Part shown: positions 32,919-47,900 of the stretch, piece by piece
How the letters are laid out: each line of letters opens with the position of its first letter
Numbering within the stretch: position 1 is the first letter of the stretch
Source: Ascaris suum
Taxonomy: Eukaryota; Nematoda; Chromadorea; Rhabditida; Ascarididae
DNA: 64,000 nt
Assembly: GCA_013433145.1 (NCBI GenBank)
Contig: CM024173.1
Location: 12,820,322 to 12,884,321, forward strand
Direction of reading: 5' to 3'
The notes under the pieces: generated by a model
What the model saw: the letters and a program-made list of their open reading frames with translations, nothing else
What the model was told of the DNA's origin: nothing
Database searches by the model: none
Program-made: the position numbers and the translations under genes

Positions 32919-35900
32919 TCACCATCCCCATGGGGAACCCGGCTGGTTCCCAACATTGGATGGTTGCAGAGCACCGTATGGTGGTAAACTCATCGGTCGC
33001 TGTAGATCTTGGGCACCAACTGGTGAACTTCCGAATGGATCAACCACAGACTGAAGAGTAACGCTATGTGGGCTGCGCGGCACCGGCGTCCGTAGGGAAT
33101 CGATCGGCGAATCAACCATCGCTCCTCCCAATGTTACGTCCTTACTGCCACCCATTAGCGGGGTATCTCCACCTCCTAGAAAATAATTAACTAGTCTATC
33201 GTTTCAGAACGAATTTGCATAGGTGTGCTGTAGTTATCGTAACTTTTCCTCTGAAATATCCAACTGAATAACGCTGACACATTAAGCCAAATGATGTAAC
33301 GATCGGAACATCCCAAAGGCGTGAGATCAGCCTCTATTATAGCATTTCACTGTGCTCAACAACAGCACCTGAGCTATAACAAAACACAACTGAATAAACG
33401 CATAGTCCGGCTCATATAAATGTGCTGCTGAAAATTTCACCGTGCCTCTCCGCTTTCTTTCCAAGCAAGAGGGCAAACTGCGTAAGAGCTCAGGGACGAA
33501 CTGGAAGCTAGATGTCGAAACCACCTAGGATCTTATCAAAGCGAAGTGAAATTTAATACATCCAACCGACTCAGATAACGAAACATAATCCCAGCTTAGG
33601 AGTTCACTAGACGATAATACCCACAGATATAGATTAACCTAAACGGTTAATTAAACCGATAAACAGTGATTTTTTTGAGGCCCTCATGAGTACTGTTTCC
33701 ATTGATGGAAAACAAACGCAACAAATTCTATTCTGTGAAAGATCAAAATCAACAATTACATAAATCCATTCAGCAAACCTCAATCAGCAACCTTAATCTC
33801 GACGAGATTCAAATTGCAGTCCACAAAAAAAAGCAATTTCAAAAACTGTTACAAAATGAATATGATAATATAGGAACACTAAAGTGATCCAAAAGCTCGT
33901 AAAATCCTCAAAAATGATCTCGATATGGCACAAACAATTTCAGGACATCTCGCTGATTCTTCCGATTTGCCATACTGTCTTATTACTTGGTGATCTAATA
34001 TTAGATAACTTTCTTCACATCGAAGCTCACCGTTAATCGGTTAATCCTTTAAGATCTTCTAGAGACTAAAATTCTCTATCGAATGAGGTCTGGTGCACTT
34101 TCAGCGATTGGCTCATCTCAGGATGACTCCTAAGAGGTGAAGGAGTTTGCTGAAAATTTCGGCTCAGTGGCGGCTATCTTCGTCGTGAGCCAGCCATTGA
34201 AGACGTTAAGAGCGTCGTTTGACACAGAATTCTTGGAGCTATGCACATCTCAAAGGAGCTCACACTCCTATCCGATCTAAGCCCAGTACAGTGATAAGAG
34301 AGATAAAGCGACACAGTGGAGGAAGTGCTTACAACCCGCATATGCTGCACCTAAAACTTTTTGGGCAGGGAGCCTATAAGAGCTCACGGAGACTGGTCGC
34401 TTGCTTATAAGGCAGGAGAGACAGTTTTGTGATTTTTCGGATTCATAAACCACTCGAATAAATAAGCATTCAAAAGAACTGGATCGACTAGACATGCGCA
34501 TTTGTTAATATTGCAAACAGAAGAAGCAGCAGGCGATGCATACAAACAGCCCCACTTAAAAATGCTGCTACTTGCTATCAAGAGTGTTCCTCGAAAAAGC
34601 GTCATTTCAATTGCAGTCGTCAAAGCGAGTGAACAACTGTCTTACCAAGGTGCAGATTCAGACTCATCGTCGGTGAAAGGTTTATAGCTGAAGTGTGCGG
34701 CAACATTGCTGACGATGGACGTCCTGTCACGTTACCCATTGTATTTATTGATGCAAAATCCAGCATTACCTGCAACGGGTAGCAATCATTCTTATTCATA
34801 AACGCAAATTTCATCATAAAATAAGTGGCAACTGACCCAAGTCACCACAGACCCGAGTAAAATCGGCAACTGCCATAAAAAAGGACCGTAAATCATGCCT
34901 AACCTAGATCTAGTAGAAACCAACAGCATAAAAGCAGCCAGAGGTCTTCATATGAACGAAGGTCAATGAAAGAGGCATGAAGGGAAGCTGCTATTCCCAT
35001 TAACACTCGTTTTTTTCATCTAATAGTCTATACCTTCCTTTCACCCCTTAAAATTCTATAGGTTCCAAGGTGATACCGTATAAAATTCCTGTTTCCCCCC
35101 CCCCCTCTCCCATCTCTCCAACGCTCTGCACTTTCATAATTTCGACCGCAGTAAGGATATAATGTGTTCCATGGTTAAATACCAGCAATTTAGCGCAGAA
35201 ATATATGCAATGAAATGAGCTACTCTCAGCGGTGATCGCATTTACAACAAACTCACCAAACAAACAAGAAATATATCCCATAGAAGAAAATGCCTTCATC
35301 CATCCGAAGAATAAAAATCTGCTCTGGCATGCTTAATATACATTCTAATTTATTAGTAATCAGTTGCGCACCCAAGTAATGAGTGCAATGAAGAATCGAC
35401 CATTAAACAATCGACTGTACATTCTTTTGAAAAGCTACTCAAAAAAAGCTATATTTACGGCACCTTAAATGTTTTAGCCAACTCGATGAGACAAAAATAC
35501 ACCAAAATTTGAGAGCGGGTATGGTTTTTATAGAAAGTTGCAATAAACGTATTTGTTGATCACTATCCGATCACCAAAGCATTCAACCTCGATCAACGCC
35601 ACCCTGAATTCATTTCAAGCGAAAAAATAAAGCAAGCACAAAAGTAATCCAAGCACCTGCTGCTGTCCTTGTTGATGCTGTTGCGGTCCCTGTGGGGCCA
35701 TAGTCTGATTCTCGTTCGTAATGTTACCCATTTCGGAGAGAACGAAATCCGTAGAATTGTCCGTATGCATTACATTCGATGGCAAGCTGTTCGCTGAGTT
35801 GTCCAGCAGTTCCGAGGATTGAATCGGTCGAAACATTGCGTCGAAATTCGGCTGCACCTTTCAGGAAAAAAAAGCGGTTTAAAACTCAGAAAACAAATCA

Positions 35901-38900
35901 TAGAAATACTACTATGCTGAAACTAATCGAAAACTATACAAGCATTAAGCTAAGCATCAAGCTATACAAGCATCGAAAACTATACAAGCATTTGGCCTAA
36001 TCGACGGTAGTAAATTCGTTTTAATCGTCTTAATCTGAGGTGCACCACAATCCAGCAAATACCTTCATCGTATAGCATAGTTTATTTTTGCGAAAAATTT
36101 CTATTTTAAGCGCCCTCTAACCCTTTCGTACTCTTCAACTACCCAGATGATAGACACCGCCCTTTTGAAAGATAGACAGCAACGCGAGCAAAAAACTTCA
36201 ACCACCTATGAAAATTAAATGCCTTCTGCAGTTCTAAATATAGTAATCACAAAATCTGAAATTCTATCACTACTAGCAATTTGATGCAAAAAGATTGTAG
36301 TGTGTTTTTTTATTTCCAAAGGTTTATAAAATAAAAGCGAAGTGAAATATTCTTTAAAAAACACTGTAGTCACCGTCTAGAAAACTACTAGTATCATATT
36401 CTTGAGCACTTGTGCTTCCAATTTGCCATCACCAACTTCCTATCACGAATGGAAACGAAACATACGATCGGAGAAAAACAATAAAACAGCCACCCGAAAC
36501 AAGAGAACAACAAACTTTGGCCTGTGCAGCGAGTTGTGCCAGTTGTTTAGCTCTTCGATATCGTCGACGATGCTGTTTAGCGGTCGTTGCACTACTATGA
36601 TGTTTTTGAATGTGTTCTTTAAGCTTATCACGCCGTGATGATGCATAATCACAGTTGTCACACCTAAACCACATGAAATGAAAAAAAAAAACTCGTTTAC
36701 TTAAAGACCCAGCAACCGCAACAAAGCGGTTCGAAATAAATGCACAATACTAAAACCAATAACTACACCACCACCAAATATGCCATTAACCATTAACGAG
36801 TCAGGACATCTAACTCACGTCGTTTGCGACCCATAACAAATAACTGCTGTTTAAATGTGAGGAATGTGACGTCTCAGAGTCTGCTTAAATGGATGAGAGC
36901 TCTTCTGACAAACCGCTCTTTAATGTGGAAGTTCATTTTTGGAATACTTGTGGATGATCTGAAGACCCCTCAGTCGATCTCTGCTTGCTGCAAAGAGATT
37001 GTGATATATTCAGCCAGTTTCCGAGCGAACAGCAAATAAATATTTCGCACGAACAGTGTCGCACCCTCATTTCTTTTAAAAACCAGCGAAAGATCACTGC
37101 TGTCAACTAGGAAACGGATCCGTGGATTCAGTGTCAAAATTTGCCCTGACCTACACTGCAAAATGCGCTGCTCGGTAATCACCGCGAAGTCGGTTAGGAT
37201 ATCGACGTTGCTGCGAGGTGAAGTTAGATTGCGAAACGGATGATTCATCACACCGCAACGACGCTTATTGCATATACGACGTTTCTCACAGCGTGATACT
37301 ATCTGTACGAGCCATGCTTTTTGCCACTTGTTTGGTTGTTGTCGTTGTGTGTAGTCGACAGACGCTTCATTTGGCCACGCGCTCCTCGCACTTTGGATCA
37401 TCAGGTCTCGGCTCACTTCGCCTACCCTTCTCGGCTCGACACATACAGGAGCTGTAACAGTGGCGATCTGGAACTCTGGCTTCAGCGATGGACTCCGCAG
37501 ATTTTCAAGCCGTGCTGCAGACCACGCTCGTGGAGCAAGATGAGCAAGCTGCTCGGCGAGAACAACAAATTGCTCGACCTCTTCAGCCAGCTCCAAGCGC
37601 AGACCTCAGCAAGCAGTCCACCACAACATCCCGTCCCTCCCACATCAGCGTCCGAAACCCCGAAACTCCTATCCTTCCAGCTCTTTCAAGCCGATGAGCA
37701 GAAGTCACGGAGATTCGAGGAATAAATTCAACGATTCGATTACCTCTTCGAAGAAGCTGCCTCATCCGTCGACGAGAAGGACTGCATCAAACACTGACGC
37801 CTAAGCTTGGACCATCAACATTCAGGGAACACAGCCGCAGCTGTTTGCTACACGATCTCTTCGACAAGAAGTGATCACTTTTCGTAGATCTCTACAACTG
37901 CATGCGGATCTCGAAGCAAAGCAGAGAAGAAATAAGGCATTATGCAAATCGAGTCAAAGCTGCGCTTCGCAATTTCAAACTCAACGAAATTACGGGAGAA
38001 CTGTTGCCAGTCTCATTGCCTTAGCCGGCATTAAGCACCCAAACAACGAGTCCTTGCGTGTCCGCATGCTCCTGAACCTGGACGCGGGTGGCACAAACGC
38101 GAAATCCGACGAAGTCATCAATGACTGCGTCAATTTCATCACAAAGAAAGTAGACTCACTGATAACCATCAGTCACGACTTCGAGTTGAATGCCCTTCGC
38201 CATTAACAACTGTGGTTCATCAATGGCCGAAGAAGCAGCAACAGAAATCCCCGATAACGTCACGTCTCCATGTTTCCGATGTGGAGAACTCTACTTAAAC
38301 AAGGACCGCTTGCACATCAAGCACAAATGCAATAAATGTGCCAGAACGGGTCACCTTGAACTCAGGTACCTGAAGCCAAAACGGAACAACGTCCACTTCA
38401 GATTGGCATGACTCCACGAGTCCTCACATCTCATCCACAAGACATTCAAATGTCAACAGAGTGCCATGGAAATCTGCTATCTGATACCGCAGCCGAAACA
38501 AATATTCTCCATAAAATCACCTGCGGCGTCATAAGCGAGCCGCCCCTTCAAAAATGTGAAGAACGTGGACGTGCCTGTGGTGGATGCGATCCTCCGTTCC
38601 TTGGCAAAAGTTCAAAAATTTTCAAGTATGACGACACTACTACCGAAGAAAATTTCTTCGTCATCCGTTGCGGGACTATGAATCTTCTGGGAATTGATTG
38701 ACTGACGCAATGCTTCGATGTGGATTTCTGGATCTCAAAGTTTGCGTAAACCCAGCAAAATGCGCGCGGCGCGAAGAATCTGATCAAGGGAGAACTCTAC
38801 TCATGGCCGAAGACTACAAAACCATGGCAGCGCATCCACACTGACTATGCCGGACCTTTAATGGGCCATAACTTGCTGACCATTGTCGACGGATAATCTA

Positions 38901-41900
38901 AGTATCCAAAAAATTTTCGCATTGCATCAGCGACATCATTGGCAACTATCAGTACTCTCCGAAGACTATTCGCTCGCTAGGGCCTTCCCGAAACTCTCGT
39001 CAATGATAACGGTACTCAGTTCTCATCCTGGACTTCCAGCAGTTCTGCACCTTCAACGGAATCAGTCACACCTTCTCCTCTCTCTATCGTCCCCTGTCGA
39101 ATGGGCAGGCGGAAAGATCCATCGACATGTTTAAATGCGTCATGCTCAAGCTGAGCATAGAGGGAACCTCCCAGAGCTAATAGGATATTTTTTAGGAACA
39201 TACCGAACAGCCCCGAATGCTTCCCTTTCTGAGCAGAAGACTCATCCCCACCTTACTGGACCTACTCAAATGCCCACCCATCCAGCCTCACGAACGTTAC
39301 TCAAAAATGGAACAACAGTTCAACCGTCGTCATGTGCTCGTTTTCGATAATCTGATATGATGATACCATTTAAGGTCGAGTTGCCAAGGCAAAATCGGAG
39401 AACTGGAACAATCAAGGAATGAGTCGGAGGCAGACTATATCAGGTCCACACCGCAGATGGAACAACTACGAGTTTACACATCGTAAATCTAATATGAGCT
39501 TCTGTGACTTCTGTTCATCTGTTCTCAACAAGCTGATTTGCATAAATAAACTTTAATAAGACATGTGGATGTTTTCTTTCGGACTGACATACTACTGTTA
39601 TTTATGTGGGCTACTAGTCCAATTCCTCTTCTCTGCTGCTCATTTTACTTCATCACTGACTCCCTAAAGATTTTTACCCATTACAGTGTTGTTCAAATGA
39701 CGTAAATCGGTACACTTAAGTGTTCTCTTGCTCCACTTAAATTGTGCATATTTCTTCCGTGCCTCTATTTTGCTCGGGAACAGTTTCCCTTATTCTCGCA
39801 TAAAAAAAGATTAAACGTCCACTGTTGCTTCTAATTACTAAAGAATAAATGAGGCTGTAAAAAATAAAAACAATGGCATACTTGAATGGTTTGTCTTCGA
39901 GGTGAATCCTTTCATGCCGAACTAGGTGGGATTTCTCGATGAATGAACGATTGCAAATTTTGCATTGATGTGCACGTACCGCCAAATGCGTTCTGCAAAA
40001 TCGAAATTAGTGCTTTGTCTGTACTCAATGAGTTTGTGCATAGATGCTCTACCGAGCCATAATCCTTCCACACTATCTATTGTAAGGGTCCTATGCAACA
40101 ACTCCCCCTCCCAAAAAAAAAAATTAACTTGATATTCTTTCCCAAAATTGCCCAACCAGGTGGTAAAGAAGCGCTAAACATGAGATGGCGTATTTCAGAT
40201 AAATTTCAAAATTAAATCTGTTCCGTAAAATGACTAAAAGATTGGCGGTCAACAAACTCAGCAACAGTTTTCACGAACTTCAAAACAAAACATTTCTTAC
40301 TTCCCATCGAACTTGCTGTACTGGGGAATATACGACGCCTACAGCGTAGACAAGCTTATCACACCAGTGTTGATCGTGAGTCTGATCGCTCAGCATTCAC
40401 GATAGGAACTGTTGAGGAAGCGGCGGAATCATTTCAAAGTTTATCCAAAGATCCAAAAAAAAAGAGTGATCCAAAAGATACCATTTGCAAATGATGTTTC
40501 AATGTGTCCAATTGTTTCAACTTATGATCAATACAGTATGCATTTTCATAGAACTGTTGTTAAAAAACAAATGACAGCAATATTTGTGGTAGTCATTCTA
40601 AAACACATCCATTCATATCGCTATCTTAAGGCAAGATGAACAAATACCTCAAGTGTGCAGCGAGTTGACTTTTCTTCGGAGATGAATACGTGCAATCTTC
40701 ATAGTGACAATGGAATACATCGCCAGAGTGGATTCGTCGATGCGAAATCAAATGACTTTGATACTTCGTTGAGAAATCACAATGTGGACATTGAAATGGT
40801 CTGAAAAATAATATGTTAATATATAATCCAAAAAAAAAAATTATGAATCCTGCAACGAGTGCCATAATAAAGATAAAATTTAAATTTAAAAAAAAAACAA
40901 GAACAAAGACAATAGAAATACGTCGATGAGCGATGACTTTAAAAAACGAGTTGAGGAGTTCGCTAAAAATAAACGATAACGAACTACTATAAACATAGGC
41001 AGGAGGGTAGCGATCTTAAAGGAAATTAAAAGTTCCAACATTTCGCTAATGGTCGCTTTTCGTCAAAATACGAGACTATCAAAGGCGTTATATTGAGGAT
41101 ACTGTCTTCTTGAGGTGTTATAAACGAGCACATTTGCTAGAACACAACTTACAGGAGTAGATCTTAATGCGAAAACGACACTTTTCTACGAGAGAAAGTA
41201 CTAGACTCAATAAAATTATCTTGTTAAATATATATTAGCATCAGACCCTTCATGACCTCCAGTTAGGATAGGGAGAAGTGAGGCATCCAGAAATGCGTAG
41301 AAAAACGGTTTCAAGGTTAAGCCTGATTTTACACATGCCATGGATCTAAGGTATGCAGTTTTATCAATCGAACATTGTTGTTTTGTGGATCGAGAGATGG
41401 AAGCATATCGACGCGAACGTACACATCAAAATTAGAGTACACTCTTACAAATAAAGAAGAACGACCAACAAACCTTCAGAAAAAGGAAACTGTTTTAAAG
41501 AATCTGCCACATTTCCTTTGACATTTCATTATTTGACAAAAAGCCAAACAAAGCGATATCCATCTAGAACCTAGTAAAAGTAGTACTACGGATGGATTAA
41601 TATGAAAGTTTCTACACGCTCCCGACAGACTTGTCGGTCCCTATATGCTTATAAACATCTTCTCAGTAATTAAATGCTAATTTTTAGTGAACGTTAACTA
41701 TCGATAAGAGAAATCACCGAGTTTCAGAATGCGCAGCGATATGTTGGTCGAGTGTACTCTTGATGGCGAAACCACGGCCACATTCAGCGCAATGGAATGG
41801 CTTCTCCCCAGTATGACTACGTACATGGCTTATAAGATTGCTCTTCGAACGACACTTGTACTCGCATAACGTACATTTGAAAGGCCGTTCATCGGCTGAA

Positions 41901-44900
41901 ACAACACTACTCAATTTCATCAATTCTAATCTTTGCGAGAAATACTGCATTGCTAAAACAGCAGCAACATTTAGTTATTGCAATAATGACAATATTCTTT
42001 ACTACCAAACAAAAGTGAAAGATAAAGATTCATTAGCTTATATTTAAAATGCTCCATGAACGCATTCGAAGAACGAGCTCGAAGCGGAAATGGCTTCATA
42101 GCTCTATCCTTCTCTATCCCTCGCTGTTCTTCGAGCAATCACTTCCCTAGTACTTGCGATATATGCATAAAGTCTCTTTCAATGTCTTTCGATTCGCTGT
42201 ATTCACGCCAGCAGTGTGAAGGAATGACAATAATAGCCAATGTCCGATGCCTCTAAACAGGAAGAACAGAATGCGATAAGCTCTATTATCTTACTGTGCT
42301 ACGATTTCTTATGACGACTTTAGAAAATACCTAATCACTTCAGAGGAAGCACTGCTTCTGAATAAAATAAATAGCGCTAGCAATCAGTTCAATAAGATAA
42401 ACTTAGCAATATGGAAGCGAACGCTGATTTGTTACCTCATTAGAAAAAAATTGTTTAAAACTATGGCTAATAATTAATCAACAAGAAGTCGGACTGAGCT
42501 ATTAAAAACTCTTAAACTCACTATGGGTAAGTCGATGCGATAGAAGAAGTTGTATTCGATCTGCACTGTATTCGCAGAGATCACATCGGAAGGGTGCACC
42601 CTGCAAACCGTTTGCTTAGCACCATAAACGTTGCACTGTAAAAGCGATAGGCGGCGAATAATATGCACAAGTTGCATAATCGCTGAATTGCTTCATCGAG
42701 ACTCATCTTCGATCATGCTGCACCAATAACCCATCCCCTCCTTCCTCACCTCTAATAAAGAGACAACAATCTATACTCACTGGAAAATGGCTCCTCATGT
42801 GATTATAATATTCCCGATTCCACCGACATTCGAAGACACACAATGAGCACACATGCACAATATCCCTTGCGTGTGCACGCGCTGTGTGATTCTTAACACG
42901 TCGTTCTGAGGTTCCTCTGTAGCAACAGTAGTCACATTTGAACGGCTTCTCCACAGGCACTCCACCGACCACCTCGGCCTCACCTTCTGATTCATCTGGT
43001 TGCGATAATGGATCCACTTCGTCCTCTTCATCGAACACACCCTAACAAGCAAATGTTATCAGCAACTACAACAGGAGAAAGCTAAATCCTCCAAGCGGCT
43101 GTTGGAAATAGTGAGCACATCTCCATGTAAAGGTATACACAATTCCCATACATACGACAGCGTTCTTAGCTACTGCTTGGCGTTAAACAACTTCTCCAGG
43201 AATGAAGCTGCTTTCATTCCCGCATATGTCAGAGATTTTATTTATTCTCTTTTTAACAGATATGTTTCTTCACAGCTCACACATTCCGATCCAGATACTT
43301 ATTTACTTGTTTGTTTACTTGTTTATTTAAAATCCCATTCATATGACGGCGGATATAAAAATAAGTAGGTATCATTCCCTTAGAAGCAAATATTTAAGGC
43401 CACATTCGAACGCGTCTGTTGCGTTGCAAAAATTTGCATGCAACTGCTGACAGCGTAATCAACAGCTAAACAATTCTGAACAACATAATTTGAAAACATT
43501 TCCAGACACGGCGCTCTACTAGTAAATAAATAAAAAACGCAAAAGCAAACAAATCAAAAATCGCAAACATCTAATAAATTAAATGCACTTCTCGCAGGTT
43601 CTCATATTCTAGAACTCTCTTAAGCATACGCTGAAGAAATTCAACCTCGTAAATAGCAGCACGCTATAAAATCACCTAAAAGGCACAAAAAAAGTGCTCA
43701 AATGTCTATTTAAGTATCAAAGTAAGAAAAAGAAACACCATGAAAAGCTTAAGAATATCTGAATGAAAATATCCCTTGAAGCAACTCTAAAGAAATTGTC
43801 GGCTTTAAACCAAGCAAATTCCATAAATTAACCGTCATTAGTTTTTTTTTTACTATCAAATGAAATGCGCTCGACATTATAAACGACCTCGAAAGAAATA
43901 AACAAGAACAAAGATAAAAGAATCTGCTCGAGAACGACGTGATTACTCAAATTTAGCCGTTACAAAAAGAAAGAAAAAAAATTGAAATCAAGAGAGTGCA
44001 GCACGAATAGATAGATGATTACACGAAGTAAGATGAGACCAGTTCGTGCAATCTATAAAAGAAATAATTTCCCAATAACTATCACGATTCAAACCGAATT
44101 CCATTTCGACTGAAGAAAAAATGAGGGTGGGAAATGGATGCGTCGTTCTAAGCACATCTGAATTTCCTACTCTTCGCTGTGACAATGAAAGTACTCACCT
44201 GATCGGTTATTTCGAGACCACAATCCGGAAAAAAATGCTCGCCAATTTCGTCCTCGTTGTGCGTCACATCAACGTGCATATATGCTGGACGACTTTTCGG
44301 TGGGCGACCCCTTCGTTTCGCCAACATCTGATTCGCTGTTGATACCGATTTACGATAAAGTTTATGACGACCCGATGATACTGACGATTTCCCTTGAAAT
44401 TTTCGACAACGATCATTCCGGCAAGAGAGTCTATACGATAAAGAAATTAGAACGTCGAAACGTTTTATATGCTGCAAACTTCAACGTGAGTGAAGAAGAT
44501 CTAAGGAAGTTCGCTGCAGAGTTCAAAACGTTTCTCTCAATGACTTCCTTCGGACCAGAAGACGAATGCAAAAAAAAAGTTGAATCCACTCTAATTCGGA
44601 AAAGTGAACCCGCAGTAATGTATCGATTTCGCTGCATGAGTCGTTTATATCAAGCATGATTACAAAGACTACTAATAAAATTGACATTATTTTGCACAGG
44701 GGTCAAAGTCCACTGTCATCGACGCAAAATCGGAACTACGTCCAACCATGAACATATGGAAATGGGTCCAACTTGGTCTCGGTCCCAGATGGACAATCGC
44801 TTCCACACATACTAGAGGTTACCATCCAACATAAACTAGGTTTAACACAGATCGATCAATTCCCAAAAAAAAAACCGAACCACAGTACCATCACATTAAG

Positions 44901-47900
44901 CCGGATAAGGAGAGAGGCACTGAAAAAACACCCCTACTTCTGATGCCCTTTTGCTCTCGTAGATTCTGCTGATAGTTGCAATATATCGAAAGATTAGTTG
45001 GCATACGTGCTGATAAAGGATACGCTCTTACATTCCGCCCATCTAACCAACCAGTTGATAAGTTAACACTTCAGACTTCAATAAATCTTGTCACCCGTTT
45101 CAATTTCCGAGAAAAAAAGTCGCTTTCTGTGACTTGTTTGATATAAAACGAAAACATCATCAATATAACATGCCTACAATTATTCCACACCTTTAAACGT
45201 CTATGATTCTTTCAGAGATAAATAGACCAAACTGAACAATGGTGCAGAAGGCTACCCTAAGGTAATCATCACACCTGTCAAATCTCGCAACTCTAATATT
45301 AGCGATTCTCGATCGACGGATATATGCACATACATCAGAAACATGAAACTGTTGTGATGTGCTTTGCTAAAGACTTGCAAAGTAAATTAAATGCGATACT
45401 TACCAAGAAGTCTATTCTTACGATTCATAACGTTCAACGAGTTGAGTTGTATTCTTAGCTTCAACGCTGGTCGAGGTGACTCAGAGCTTTCAGGTGGGTT
45501 CAACTTGAAAAAAATTCACTTCAAACCATGAAGATTAGTGTTTTTTTTTTGATTAATACAAATAATAACTCACTAAACGAGATCATCACTTCATTTATAA
45601 GAATATCGCAACAGAAAACATTAGGACAGACAACACAAAAATTTTTGGCAACGTACGAAAGATTGAGATTTTTTTTTTATTTGGTTAAAAAATATGAGTA
45701 TATGCTATCCTTTATTTGAATGGCAAAAAGAACACAATCTTTTCTTTGAAAACGATTCAATTTGCGAATATTTTCTTTATTAAAAGCTTTGGAATGATCG
45801 TACTACATTTTGCATCGTACATTTTACATAAATCCCAACTACATAACCCTTTAATCAATGAAAAATTTATGGCAAAAAAGACAAAATAATAAACCAAATT
45901 GAGAAATAATATGCAAATTTAACACCACGGGAAGAAATTTTTGGCGAATTTGAACGGCCGATCGGCGCATTATTCAATGCCATCGAAAATGAACACAAAC
46001 TTACTCGACAAATTAAAAATTAATAATAATAAAAAAGAATTTCAGCGCATTATAAAACGTGTGCGATATTTGTTCGCATAGTAAAATAGAAGAAAATAAG
46101 TTTAGTTTCATTTTAATTCGATAAACATCAGACATTAATTAAAATAAAGTCCATTGTCATGATAGGATAAAAACTTGATGAATTAGACTAGAGGACCTCG
46201 ATTCACTTGTTTGAAGCGAATGGATGAACGCCCATTTATAAGAATCCTATTTGCACCGCTATCACTTTACGCTTTATTTAGTGGTGGTAAACATCGCGTT
46301 TAAATGACCAACGAATGGCAAGACTTAAATTTTCGTCAATTTGAATTTTGTACTTTGATTTGATACTCTCCAAGATTTCCACTATGAGAAAGAGACACCA
46401 CGGCTAATACCTTCAGTTACCTTAAGTTACCTGTTATATTTTACCTTCTGACGCCTATCGCTATTTCACTGACACCTTTTAGTTATATTAGTTAAGTTTT
46501 GATCGTTGTAAAGCGTCAACCTTCGAGATGATTGCGTTAATCACTATTAAACTCATGTGCGGGATCCAAAGCGAAAACCAGCTCTCGCTTTCCTCTTTGC
46601 AAGACAACATCGCTTACTTGCCAGTAAGCCTTTCAGGCCAAAATCACCTCTCATAAGCATTCGTGATGCAAGGATACAACTTTTATAGATGAACCAAGGC
46701 TTGTGGGCTGTACTGAACGACCAATATGATTATCGAAAAAATAATCAGTAATAAACCTGCTGATCTACAGTAAACAGCTTACTCCAATAGACTGAACACT
46801 AATCAGTGCACTTACTACTTCTTCAGTGGTCGATGCTCCAATTACAGGAGGTTGCCCACTATCTTCTCTGTAGATCGGTTGCCCTCCGCCACCGTTCTCA
46901 GCCGCACGCATCTCCTCCTCCTCACCAAGATCCTGCATGTTTTCGTCATCACATCGAAGATGGCTGTAAAAGACTTTGGCAATTCACACCTGAAGTGATT
47001 ATTCCTCCTGAGAGATACTGGCTACATTTCCGCCCCTGATACAGCATGAAAAGTGCCCGCACAAAGAAACAAGAACTGCGAGAGTAAGTGAAAAAGCTAT
47101 CGAAATGTGCTTTACACAATTAGATGCGTATGACGGTCATCAGCCTACACGCCGTCGTCAGCAGCCTTCGCTGCGGTAAGATACTATCGGCTTCCGCAGT
47201 CCTAGCGATGAATAATCGTTGCTCTCACGAGACAACTCAATCAACAGTTCCCAGATGGGAGAGGCTCCAGAAAGAAAGCAGTTGAAGATATCGTAATACA
47301 AGTTGTACAGGTATGAGTACCCTTCAGATTTTCTCCTTTCTGATCATCCTATGTGATGACGTTTGAAGACATTCGTAGAAACGCTGGACAGAAGCACAGG
47401 TAAACAGCAAATTTTGTTTATAAAACAGCAAAAAAAGCAACTCGAAATTCCAACAAGTTTTAAGTAATAATCTTGTTGTCAGCGTTACTTAGTTCGCGGC
47501 GCACCTCAACTGGTTAAAGAATGACTGCAAGAAGTTACACCTTGACTCATATGAATACACATAAAGAAAAACGCTTTAGTTCTGCAACACATAAAGAACA
47601 ACAACCTTGTTGATGGCTGAGTTTCGACTTTCGGCATGAGGAAATTCTGTGATTCAGCAGAGTACATCGCAGGAGAGTCATTGAAATACATATTGACTTG
47701 ACCACCGAACTGCGCCAAAAGACTTCTATATTGACTTTCGTATTTCGCCATCGGAATTGCATGCTCATACCTTTAGCAGACAAACATTTTACTAACAATG
47801 TCGGGCAGGATAACGGTTTGGAGAAAGGCGAGGGGAAGCGGAATAAGAGCGATGAGGTGGAATTAATATACATAATGCATATGCATGCAGATATAAACGT

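Noticed and set aside
36970..37596. 208-residue open frame on the minus strand
   Set aside because: It runs antisense across the likely 5' end and gag start of the gypsy remnant, has no recognisable domain, and lies in an eor-1 intron without matching splice phases.
44282..44659. 125-residue plus-strand open frame
   Set aside because: It is partly antisense to the AT-hook exon of eor-1 (44392-44199); the rest has no domain or splice support.
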